A stretch of 64,000 bases of DNA from Pseudomonas sp. GR 6-02 (GTDB taxonomy: Bacteria; Pseudomonadota; Gammaproteobacteria; Pseudomonadales; Pseudomonadaceae). The stretch is from the NCBI RefSeq assembly GCF_001655615.1, contig NZ_CP011567.1:3977001-4041000 (forward strand), given 5' to 3'. The position numbers and the translations under genes are program-made. The notes under the pieces were generated by a model. That model saw nothing but the letters and a program-made list of their open reading frames with translations, was not told where the DNA came from and did not search any database. Positions 17,623 through 24,989 of this stretch are shown piece after piece (the first letter of the stretch is position 1; the number at the start of each line of letters is the position of its first letter).

Positions 17623-17655
17623 CGAAACCACCGAAGGAGAGGGATATACCGATAG
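17317..17655 (+). CDS. Four-helix membrane protein, copy 2
   Basis: This 112-residue protein (MTDGSEHLFIGRLAILPFAF to AIKRRNHRRRGIYR) has about four hydrophobic helices and a basic tail. AGGGTG lies eight bases before the ATG at 17317. It is the intact form of the gene broken at its 3' end at 15927-16337. Function unknown; it always follows the immunity 1 gene in this array, so a role as a further immunity or accessory protein is likely. Confidence 0.65.
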   Translation: MTDGSEHLFIGRLAILPFAFVQWGVLLWYLSSLRRLRDNFLKRLIGGAVSIATIFAVTFGQMEAYTIITSMPHPMTDNFFFITFSIEHAASIFFIFYAAIKRRNHRRRGIYR

Positions 17656-17719
17656 CGGCTCACAAGATCAATCTGTAATCAGAGGCAATCTGGCGATACA
17701 AAATCTGGGAGACGAGAGA

Positions 17720-17980
17720 ATGAATGCACTTAAACGCGTCGTGGGAGTACTGGCCTTAGGCTTTTGGTTTTCTTCATTTTTTGCCTGGAAATACTTTGAT
17801 GCTCACGGACTGAGAACGCCGGATCTTCAAAGTGGAAAAACCTACCCGCTGGATACGCACGGTTCGGTTGTATACCTAACGCCCCATGAGCATTACTTTT
17901 TGTACGGTTTGATCATCGCTGGCATAGTGTTTTTCCTGCTCAGCGCTGTTTTTTATTTTGTCGGGAGCAAGCGACCATAG
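17720..17980 (+). CDS. Small two-helix membrane protein at the end of the array
   Basis: The 86-residue protein has a membrane helix at each end (VVGVLALGFWFSSFFAWKYF; YFLYGLIIAGIVFFLLSAVF) and a periplasmic middle of about 35 residues. GGGAGACGAGAG provides a good ribosome site. Family not recognised. It shares the topology of the array's other small membrane proteins and may be another spare immunity gene. Confidence 0.6.
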   Translation: MNALKRVVGVLALGFWFSSFFAWKYFDAHGLRTPDLQSGKTYPLDTHGSVVYLTPHEHYFLYGLIIAGIVFFLLSAVFYFVGSKRP

Positions 17981-18170
17981 TTTGTTGCCAGTGGACACAA
18001 TGAAGAAGCACCATGGCGCTAACCAGCAACATTTCACTCTACGACAGTCGATGGCCCACGCTCTTCCTTAGCGCCACGGTTTATGGGGGTCAGTCTCGAC
18101 ATCCGCTCGCAGTGACCACGTAGAGCCTGGACCAATCGGCAGTCAGCATGGCAATGCCGAGCGCCCTCCC

Positions 18171-18635
18171 TCAGCCCTCCTCGGCAAATGCCTCCTTGAT
18201 AAATGCCTCCAGCTCTTTCTCTTCAAGCAACTCAATAGAAAAATGCCCGAAGCGTTTCGGTAACCAGAGTATGCGTGTCCCACTTGGCGTCTGGAGGTTA
18301 TCGCGAGACAGCGGTTTGCCGTTCTCATCTTCCGGCTGGACGCCTGCGTCGATCAATTCGTCGTAGGCTGCCTCGATGTCCGGTGTGGAATAGCAGTGCC
18401 GGTAGATGGTGCCTTCGCCGTTGGCGTCCATCAGAGCCTTGAGATTTCCGGTAAACGGTTGCACCAGCATAAGGCGCTCCGTTCCGAACATGACGATCGC
18501 ATAGCGCACATGCAAAACGTCGCGCTGCCAATCAAGTGTCTTTGAAATTCTGGCGCTGAAGACACGGGCGTAATACTTGCACGCTTCCTCAAGGTCTTTG
18601 ACGAGAACATCGACGTGGCTGAACTTTAATTTCAA
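18171..18635 (-). CDS. VOC (glyoxalase fold) protein
   Basis: The 154-residue protein has the two-module VOC fold: LKFSHVDVLVKDLEEACKYY, then YRHCYSTPDIEAAYDELIDA and FGHFSIELLEE at the end. I choose the TTG at 18635, because AAAGGTGGGG lies just upstream and the fold begins directly there; a longer in-frame form to 18749 would add an unlikely tail. Substrate unknown. It is divergent from the secreted hydrolase gene. Confidence 0.8.
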   Translation of the reverse strand: MKLKFSHVDVLVKDLEEACKYYARVFSARISKTLDWQRDVLHVRYAIVMFGTERLMLVQPFTGNLKALMDANGEGTIYRHCYSTPDIEAAYDELIDAGVQPEDENGKPLSRDNLQTPSGTRILWLPKRFGHFSIELLEEKELEAFIKEAFAEEG

Positions 18636-18840
18636 TGGCCCCACCTTTTTCAGACATGCGATTTGATACCGAGATCTCTCCTTATGTATCACAGTGTGTC
18701 TGATTAGCCTCTCGATACATGATTTTTCACCAGGCCTGCGATTCGACACAGACCAGATACGTCGCTACGTTCAAATGCAAGCAAGGTTTCAAGGGGCTCA
18801 GCCAGATCCCCTGGCCAACGACTTGCAACGGAGACATCAC

Positions 18841-19905
18841 ATGAAGATGGCACTGCAGAACAAAACCGGCAAAACCCGCCACCGCCTGCTCGGCTCGTCG
18901 ATCCTCGCGTTTACCCTGTTCAGCGCTCTCGGTGCGGCCCACGCACAAACGACCACCGCGGCGCAGCCAACCTCGGTCAATGCTGGTGCCACTCATGCAA
19001 CACCCTCCCCGTTCGGCCCGCTCAAGCATGTCAACGCCGGCCTGCTGGACGTGGCATACGCCGAAACAGGCCCGGCTAATGGGCCAGTGGTGATTCTTCT
19101 GCACGGCTGGCCGTACGACATTCACAGCTATGACGAGGTCGCCCCGTTGCTTGCCGCGAAGGGCTATCGAGTGCTGATGCCGTATGCGCGTGGCTATGGC
19201 GATACTCATTTTCTGTCCGATAAAACCGTTCGCAATGGCCAACCGGCTGCGCTGGCCAGCGACGTCATCGACTTCATGGATGCGCTGAAGATCAAACAAG
19301 CCGTGCTCGGTGGTTACGATTGGGGCGCACGCTCGGCCGACATCGTCTCGGCGCTGTGGCCAGAACGGGTCAAGGCGCTGGTCTCGGTCAGCGGGTATCT
19401 GATCGGCAATCAGGCGGCCGGCAAGAACCCGCTGCCACCCAAGGCTGAATTGCAGTGGTGGTATCAGTTTTACTTCGCCACCGATCGCGGTCGCGCCGGG
19501 TACGAGAAAAACACCCACGACTTCGCCAAGTTGATATGGCAACTGGCTTCGCCGAAATGGGCGTTCGACGACGCCACTTTCGACCGCAGCGCCAAGGCGC
19601 TGGAAAATCCCGACCATGTCGACATCACCGTGTTCAACTACCGCTGGCGCCTGGGCCTGGTCCAGGGCGAGAGCCGATACGAAGCGCTGGAGCAGAAACT
19701 GGCCACGGCGCCTTCCATCAGCGTGCCGACCATCACCCTTGAAGGCGATGCCAACGGCGCGCCGCACCCGGCCCCCGAGGATTACGCCAAGCGCTTCACC
19801 GGCAAATACGAGTTCCGGCTGATCAGCGGCGGCATCGGCCACAACCTGCCGCAGGAAGATCCGCAGGCGTTCGCCAAGGCTGTGATTGATGCGGACCGCC
19901 TTTGA
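18841..19905 (+). CDS. Secreted alpha/beta hydrolase, epoxide-hydrolase-like
   Basis: The 354-residue protein has a signal peptide ending in AAHA-QT and an alpha/beta-hydrolase fold. HGWP near residue 90 is the oxyanion-hole motif; GGYDWGARSA places Asp at the nucleophile position, as in epoxide hydrolases and haloalkane dehalogenases; GGIGHNLPQEDP near the C-terminus holds the catalytic His. The start at 18841 follows GGAG by seven bases; an upstream in-frame extension lacks the signal peptide at its end. Export suggests action on external or periplasmic substrates. A terminator hairpin follows at 19952-19978. Confidence 0.85.
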   Translation: MKMALQNKTGKTRHRLLGSSILAFTLFSALGAAHAQTTTAAQPTSVNAGATHATPSPFGPLKHVNAGLLDVAYAETGPANGPVVILLHGWPYDIHSYDEVAPLLAAKGYRVLMPYARGYGDTHFLSDKTVRNGQPAALASDVIDFMDALKIKQAVLGGYDWGARSADIVSALWPERVKALVSVSGYLIGNQAAGKNPLPPKAELQWWYQFYFATDRGRAGYEKNTHDFAKLIWQLASPKWAFDDATFDRSAKALENPDHVDITVFNYRWRLGLVQGESRYEALEQKLATAPSISVPTITLEGDANGAPHPAPEDYAKRFTGKYEFRLISGGIGHNLPQEDPQAFAKAVIDADRL

Positions 19906-19951
19906 GGTGATCTGACATCCATGCACTTGCCCCGCTGAACACCTTCACAAC

Positions 19952-19980
19952 AACGGCTCGTTTATTTAACGAGCCGTTTT
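19952..19980 (+). terminator. Intrinsic terminator
   Basis: Perfect 11-base stem AACGGCTCGTT / AACGAGCCGTT with loop TATTT and trailing T residues, 47 bases after the hydrolase stop. Confidence 0.8.
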
Positions 19981-20065
19981 AACCAAGGCAGGCGCAACAC
20001 CGTCTAATCTAAATAGAACACGACCACAAACACGCCTCAAGCCTCTTGATACAGGGGAAAATGGG

Positions 20066-20377
20066 ATGATCGGCAAAACAGCACGCCAATGCTCGTCATG
20101 GATCCTCCCTTCCCTGCTCGTCATCAACCTGGCCCTGACCGCGGGCTGTGCGGGCAAAACTTCCACGGCCCGCTACTCGGCCTCAAGTACAGACTCAAGC
20201 GCAGGCTCAAGTTGCTATGCAAAAGCGCTACCCACTGCTGGCGAGGGCGGCCTGGCCTGGGGCTCCACCCTGGACAAGGCTCGTCAAAAGTCCATGGATA
20301 ACTGCATACGCTATGCCGGCCAATCCGGTGGCACGCCGACGACCTGTCATGTGGTGATGGCGGAGTGCAAAAACTAA
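20066..20377 (+). CDS. Small lipoprotein, DUF4189-like
   Basis: The 103-residue protein has a lipoprotein signal with lipobox LTAGC (Cys near residue 28). The mature part has four further Cys and a segment AWGSTLDKARQKSMDNCIRY that recalls DUF4189 proteins, whose repeats contain WG...A...A...C. The protein should be lipid-anchored in the envelope. The family call is tentative and the role unknown. Confidence 0.65.
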   Translation: MIGKTARQCSSWILPSLLVINLALTAGCAGKTSTARYSASSTDSSAGSSCYAKALPTAGEGGLAWGSTLDKARQKSMDNCIRYAGQSGGTPTTCHVVMAECKN

Positions 20378-20392
20378 TAGCAAGGTGTATCG

Positions 20393-20596
20393 GTGACGCA
20401 GCAGATCCAGCCGTTGCTCAAGGAGATCGAAGCGAAACTGCCGTCACTTATGCTGCAACTGCAGAACTTCTCTCGCATGTGGATGGTGGTGCTGACCGCG
20501 CCGCCGGGCTTGATCGGTGTTGTGATGGGTAGCATTGCGATCTTGATCGACCGCTCTGCTACCCATCGAACGCCTGCGTTCAGTATGCAAAACTGA
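20393..20596 (+). CDS. Possible small membrane-associated protein
   Basis: A 67-codon frame starting at GTG, with AAGGTG just upstream, encodes one hydrophobic stretch (MVVLTAPPGLIGVVMGSIAI) after an amphipathic N-terminus. It follows the lipoprotein gene by 15 bases. No family is recognised, and it may be a chance frame. Confidence 0.3.
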   Translation: MTQQIQPLLKEIEAKLPSLMLQLQNFSRMWMVVLTAPPGLIGVVMGSIAILIDRSATHRTPAFSMQN

Positions 20597-20620
20597 ACAC
20601 TCATCCTCTTCTCAATAGTG

Positions 20621-21628
20621 TCAGGCGGCACCAGGGACATTCGTTCCCATGCCCGCCGGCAGGAACGGTCGAATTTCATCGATTTCCGCAGCGCTGAGGC
20701 GCAACTCCAGGGCTGCAATCAGCCCGTCTACTTGCGCACGATGGCGGGCTCCGACAATGGCGCCCGTCACGACCGGTTTGCGAAGTACCCAGGCGATGGC
20801 GACCGCAGCAGCGCTCACCCCGTGCCTTTCTCCAATACGTGCCATGACGTCAACCAATGCCAGGTTCGCACTCAAACGGGGCTCCTGGAAATCAGCACTT
20901 CGGGCCTTGCGCCAATCGTCTTCGGGCAGTTGCGAGATGCGTTCGCGCGTCATGCTGCCGGAAAGCAGCCCTGATTGAAGCGTGGAATAGGCAAGCACAC
21001 CCATCCCGGCCTGCTCACAGAATGGCAGAACGTCCTGCTCGATGTCCCGCATCAAGGCTGAGTATGGCGGTTGGAGCGAAACGATCTCTGTCACCGCCTG
21101 CGCCCGCTTGAGTTGAGCGACATCGAAATTCGATACACCAATCGCGCGGATCTTTCCTTGATCGCGCGCGGCGGCCAAAGCCGAAAGCGCCACTTCAATG
21201 CCTTCACTGCTGGCGTCGGCAGGAAAAGCAGGCCAGTGGATCTGATAAAGATCGATCGTCTCGACTTGAAGCCGGCGCAAGCTTGCGTCGATCTCGGCGA
21301 GCAAGGATTGAGGGGCCAGTGAATGCGAAATCTTCTTCGTGACCGGGTCCCAGACCAAACTGCCTTTGGTGAACACCAAAGGACGCCGTGACGCCGGCAC
21401 CCGCCGCAGCAATTGCCCCACCAATTGCTCTGCATGGCCCAAGCCATAAACCGCAGCGGTGTCAATCCAGTTCACGCCGCGTTCGACGGCATATTCAAGT
21501 GCGCCCAGGCTGTCCTTGTCATCCTGCGCTCCCCAACTGTACTCCCAGCCGGTGCCGGCGATTGCCCAGGTTCCCAGGCCAATCGGTGAAATCAGAAAAT
21601 CCGATGATCCAAGACGATTGTTTTGCAT
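20621..21628 (-). CDS. Aldo/keto reductase
   Basis: The 335-residue protein is an NADPH-dependent aldo/keto reductase of the TIM-barrel superfamily. The catalytic tetrad is visible: Asp in NWIDTAAVYG, Tyr in AAVYGLGHAE, Lys in LVFTKGSLVW and His in YQIHWPAF. GVSNFDVAQL and LAYSTLQSGLLSG are family landmarks. I choose the ATG at 21628 (MQNNRLGSSDF), preceded by GAGAGGTGG, over a longer frame. It is divergent from a LysR gene that probably controls it. Substrate unknown. Confidence 0.9.
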   Translation of the reverse strand: MQNNRLGSSDFLISPIGLGTWAIAGTGWEYSWGAQDDKDSLGALEYAVERGVNWIDTAAVYGLGHAEQLVGQLLRRVPASRRPLVFTKGSLVWDPVTKKISHSLAPQSLLAEIDASLRRLQVETIDLYQIHWPAFPADASSEGIEVALSALAAARDQGKIRAIGVSNFDVAQLKRAQAVTEIVSLQPPYSALMRDIEQDVLPFCEQAGMGVLAYSTLQSGLLSGSMTRERISQLPEDDWRKARSADFQEPRLSANLALVDVMARIGERHGVSAAAVAIAWVLRKPVVTGAIVGARHRAQVDGLIAALELRLSAAEIDEIRPFLPAGMGTNVPGAA

Positions 21629-21677
21629 AGCCACCTCTCCACGAATGATGGAGGAAGTATCCGGCAGAGGTCTCATG

Positions 21678-21697
21678 ACGATAAGATAGGTAATCGT
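21678..21697. promoter_or_regulatory. Candidate LysR operator between AKR and LysR genes
   Basis: ACGAT and ATCGT half-sites flank a 10-base AT-rich centre in the divergent promoter region. Confidence 0.35.
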
Positions 21698-21720
21698 ATT
21701 TGAACTACTGAACAACACTC

Positions 21721-22620
21721 ATGAGTTATCACCCCGATCTCTCTGAACTCGACGCCTTCGCCGCCGTCGCTCGCCATCGCAGCTTTCGCAAGGCCGCCGA
21801 CGAACGTGGCGTTTCGGCTTCCGCGTTGAGTCACGCAATGCGAGCGCTGGAAGCTCGTTTGGGCATCAGACTGCTGAACCGAACCACTCGTAGCGTGACC
21901 CCGACCGAGGCCGGCCAGCAGCTATTGGCGACGCTGGTCCCGAGCCTGCACCAGGTTAACGATGCATTGGCGCAATTGACCTCGATGCAGGAAGTGCCCA
22001 CTGGCAAACTTCGCCTCAACGTGGCGCGTCCGGCGGCTCGCATCGTGTTTGCGAAAGTGCTGGCGCCCTTCGTGGCCATGTATCCACGTATTCAGTTGGA
22101 CCTGATCACCGATGATGGATTGACCGATATCGTCAATGAGGGGTTTGACGCTGGAGTCCGCTTTGGTGAAAGCCTGGCCGGTGACATGATCGCAGTCCCT
22201 GTCGGCGCACCTCAATCGTTCGTGACCGTTGCTGCGGATGCTTATCTGGCCGCGAAGGGAACCGCGCACGTCCCCCGCGACTTGCTCGACCATGCGTGCA
22301 TTGCCAGGCGTTTTCCCAGTGGCAAACTTTACGCCTGGGAGTATCAAGCCGACGGTCAACCGATACGGTTGTCCGTCACCGGCCCGCTGACTCTGGAAGA
22401 CGATGCGCTGATGATCCAGGCAGCGAAAGATGGCGCTGGTATTGCCTATGTCTACGAGGAGCTGGTGCGCGACGATCTCCGGAACGGGCATCTCAGAGAA
22501 ATACTCCAGGAGTGGAAAGCACCGCCCAGCCGGTTCTTTCTTTACTACTCAAGCCGGCGGCATGTGCCACCCGCCTTGAAAGCGCTCATCGAATTTATCA
22601 GCGCTCGCGAGGCTGCGTAG
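21721..22620 (+). CDS. LysR-family transcriptional regulator
   Basis: This 299-residue LysR protein has the N-terminal helix-turn-helix (residues 8-66: LDAFAAVARHRSFRKAADER then SASALSHAMRALEARLGIRL) and an effector domain with GKLRLNVARPAARIVFAKVL. It belongs to the large subgroup often found divergent from oxidoreductases. It is back-to-back with the aldo/keto reductase; the gap of about 90 bases holds an inverted repeat. Confidence 0.9.
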   Translation: MSYHPDLSELDAFAAVARHRSFRKAADERGVSASALSHAMRALEARLGIRLLNRTTRSVTPTEAGQQLLATLVPSLHQVNDALAQLTSMQEVPTGKLRLNVARPAARIVFAKVLAPFVAMYPRIQLDLITDDGLTDIVNEGFDAGVRFGESLAGDMIAVPVGAPQSFVTVAADAYLAAKGTAHVPRDLLDHACIARRFPSGKLYAWEYQADGQPIRLSVTGPLTLEDDALMIQAAKDGAGIAYVYEELVRDDLRNGHLREILQEWKAPPSRFFLYYSSRRHVPPALKALIEFISAREAA

Positions 22621-22677
22621 CCGTCGTAAAATCGGCACTTGAATCCCACGATTTTTTCAACAAACGGAGTCACCTAC

Positions 22678-22998
22678 ATGGAAGTCATCAATCAGTTGCA
22701 GCCCGCAGAGTGTGCAGGCATGGAAGATATCCGACGCGAAATCGACGCCCTGGACCAGGCCGTTATCAAGCTGTTGGGCAAGCGTTTTCACTACGTGCTG
22801 GCCGCCTCGAAGTTCAAGACCTCGGTGACTTCGGTGCGCGCTCCGGAGCGTTTCAAGGCCATGCTGGCAACTCGACGCGAATGGGCCGAAGCCGAGGGCC
22901 TGAGCCCGGATGCCATCGAGAAGATGTACAGCGACCTGGTGAACCACTTCATTGCCGAAGAGATGAAACACTGGGCGGCTCATCAATCCGAAACCTGA
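22678..22998 (+). CDS. pchB: Isochorismate-pyruvate lyase / chorismate mutase-like (PchB family)
   Basis: PchB splits isochorismate into salicylate and pyruvate, feeding siderophore synthesis, and is an AroQ-fold helical dimer. The 106-residue protein aligns well with P. aeruginosa PchB as I recall it: DIRREID gives Arg19 (Arg14 there), GKRFHYV gives Arg36 (Arg31), SKFK gives Lys47 (Lys42). At the position of Gln90 (IAEQIKYW) it has Glu95 (IAEEMKHW). That change touches an active-site residue. GGAG precedes the ATG at 22678. No pchA or siderophore gene is adjacent, so the product may be free salicylate or the protein may act mainly as a mutase. Confidence 0.85.
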   Translation: MEVINQLQPAECAGMEDIRREIDALDQAVIKLLGKRFHYVLAASKFKTSVTSVRAPERFKAMLATRREWAEAEGLSPDAIEKMYSDLVNHFIAEEMKHWAAHQSET

Positions 22999-23661
22999 CG
23001 CTAGTGTCCTGACTGTCCGCCAAGGTCTATTTTGGTCAGCCAGGACAGGCTGCGATAGGCCTGGAGCGGACTTGCGCTCGACTCACAGAAATCGCTGATG
23101 GCAAAGGAACTGCTATCGGCTGATTCTGTTGAAACACAGGCCAAGTACACTGGCGAACACTTTCTTAAAACATCATCCCCTATTAATGCGTTATTTACCC
23201 TTTCACAAAAACTTATTACCCTACTGCATCGCGACAATATTCAGGCGTCATTTAAGTGACCGCCACAACCACCATTCTTCAGAGAAACAGACCCTTTACA
23301 GCGCCGACGCGACCGTTACAACCCATGAATAATTCATACGCACTGACGAACGGAGTAAAAATATAAAATAGCCATACAAATCAATAATATAAAACTTCAA
23401 CAACACTTAAATAAAAACCTCATAAAATCATTAAAAACCATAAGTGACCGACCACGAATATAAAAGTTTCAAACTTTATAATTAAATAAAAACCCACACA
23501 TAACGCTTTAAAATATTCACCTTTGATGCTAATAATCCGGCAGCTTCCGGGTTTCCAGGCGACGTCCCCTCTCACATGAAGTGAACATCAGCGCTCACGC
23601 TGACTATCCCGGCCTTTACTAAACTCAAATAACGCTAGCGTGGCTCAAGTTTCAATATAAC
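22999..23661. other. AT-rich intergenic region before the exopolysaccharide operon
   Basis: About 660 bases without a supported gene. The middle (about 23325-23530) is strikingly A+T-rich against high-GC surroundings, with many A and T runs. It probably contains the operon promoter and possibly a site for MvaT-type xenogeneic silencers. No clear -35/-10 pair was fixed. Confidence 0.5.
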
Positions 23662-24948
23662 TTGGGGCAGCTTTTGTGTTGCGCACTAGAACTGCGCGAG
23701 GAAGGCATCATCGTCCGCCATCATTCAAGGCTTAAAGTCCTTTCGATCTTCGGTACCCGTCCTGAAGCCATCAAGATGGCGCCTTTAGTCAAAGCCCTCG
23801 CTGCGGAACCTGGCATTCATTCGCAGATATGCATCACCGGCCAACATCAAAGCATGCTTAAACAGGTGCTGGATCTGTTCAACCTCAAGGCCGATTACAC
23901 CCTCGATGTGATGACGCCGCACCAGACGCTCAATTCGCTGACTGCGGCGCTTTACGAAGCGATTGATCCGGTGCTGGAAATGGCCCAGCCGGATCGGGTG
24001 CTGGTACATGGCGATACCACTTCGGCCATGGTGGCCGCGATGGCTGCGTTCCATCGACGCATCCCGGTCGGCCATGTGGAAGCCGGCCTGCGCACCGGTG
24101 ACATCTACAGCCCGTGGCCGGAAGAAATGAATCGTCGCTGCATCGACCTGGGTGCGGACATGCTGTTTGCGCCGACCCACGAGTCGCAAAAAAACCTGCT
24201 CGACGAGCGTTTGCAGGGGCGCTCTTTCGTGACCGGCAACACGGTGATCGACGCTTTGCAGATGACCGCGCAGCGCATCGAACACGACGCTGACCTGCGT
24301 GCAGGCCTGGATGAGCAATTCTCGTTCCTGCAACCCGGCCGCAAGGTATTGCTGGTCACCGGGCATCGTCGGGAAAACTTCGGCGAAGGCTTCCTCGACA
24401 TCTGCAAGGCCCTGAGCCATTTGGCCCGGCGTGCCGACATCCAGATCGTCTATCCGGTGCACTTGAACCCCAATGTCATGGGCCCGGTCACCGAGCAGTT
24501 GGGCGACCTGCCCAATGTGCACCTGATCAAGCCACTGGACTACCTGGCTTTCGTGCGCCTGATGCAACGGGCACACGTGATCCTCACCGACTCCGGTGGC
24601 GTGCAGGAAGAAGCCCCCTCACTGGGTAAACCCGTGCTGGTCATGCGTGACGTTACCGAGCGCCCCGAAGCGGTCGCGGCGGGCACTGTGCGCCTGGTCG
24701 GGACCTCGCCGGACTCGATCATCGCGGGTGTCAACGCGTTGTTCGATGACGAGTTGCTATGGCGCCGATGCTCCCAGGCGGCCAACCCATACGGCGATGG
24801 CTGCGCCAGTGCGCGCATCGTCGACGCGCTGATGGGTCGTCCGGTCGATGAGTTCGTCGTCGCTCGGCAGTCATTGCCCAAGTTCCTGCATTACCCGACA
24901 GCGGTGCCTGTGCCCGAGGAAAATTACCCGGCTTTCACCTCTCTCTAA
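23662..24948 (+). CDS. wecB: UDP-N-acetylglucosamine 2-epimerase (non-hydrolysing)
   Basis: The enzyme converts UDP-GlcNAc to UDP-ManNAc in the cytoplasm. Family motifs are all present: FGTRPEAIKMAPL, GHVEAGLRTGDIYSPWPEEM, VTGHRRENFGEG, PVHLNPNV and LTDSGGVQEEAPSLGKPVLV. The start is uncertain. The conserved part begins at KVLSIFGTRP (about 23734) with no ATG nearby; the frame opens at TTG 23662, and another TTG is at 23674. GAGGAAGG at 23698 is followed by ATC codons. As the first gene of the operon, it would supply ManNAc for the polymer made by the NfrB-like enzyme. Confidence 0.92.
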   Translation: MGQLLCCALELREEGIIVRHHSRLKVLSIFGTRPEAIKMAPLVKALAAEPGIHSQICITGQHQSMLKQVLDLFNLKADYTLDVMTPHQTLNSLTAALYEAIDPVLEMAQPDRVLVHGDTTSAMVAAMAAFHRRIPVGHVEAGLRTGDIYSPWPEEMNRRCIDLGADMLFAPTHESQKNLLDERLQGRSFVTGNTVIDALQMTAQRIEHDADLRAGLDEQFSFLQPGRKVLLVTGHRRENFGEGFLDICKALSHLARRADIQIVYPVHLNPNVMGPVTEQLGDLPNVHLIKPLDYLAFVRLMQRAHVILTDSGGVQEEAPSLGKPVLVMRDVTERPEAVAAGTVRLVGTSPDSIIAGVNALFDDELLWRRCSQAANPYGDGCASARIVDALMGRPVDEFVVARQSLPKFLHYPTAVPVPEENYPAFTSL

Positions 24949-24989
24949 ACCGAACCGCTCCTCCCCTTATCAGCTCGAGATCTACCTGA

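Noticed and set aside
18727..19926. A 399-codon frame antisense to the secreted hydrolase
   Set aside because: The plus-strand frame has a signal peptide and complete hydrolase motifs; the antisense product shows none.
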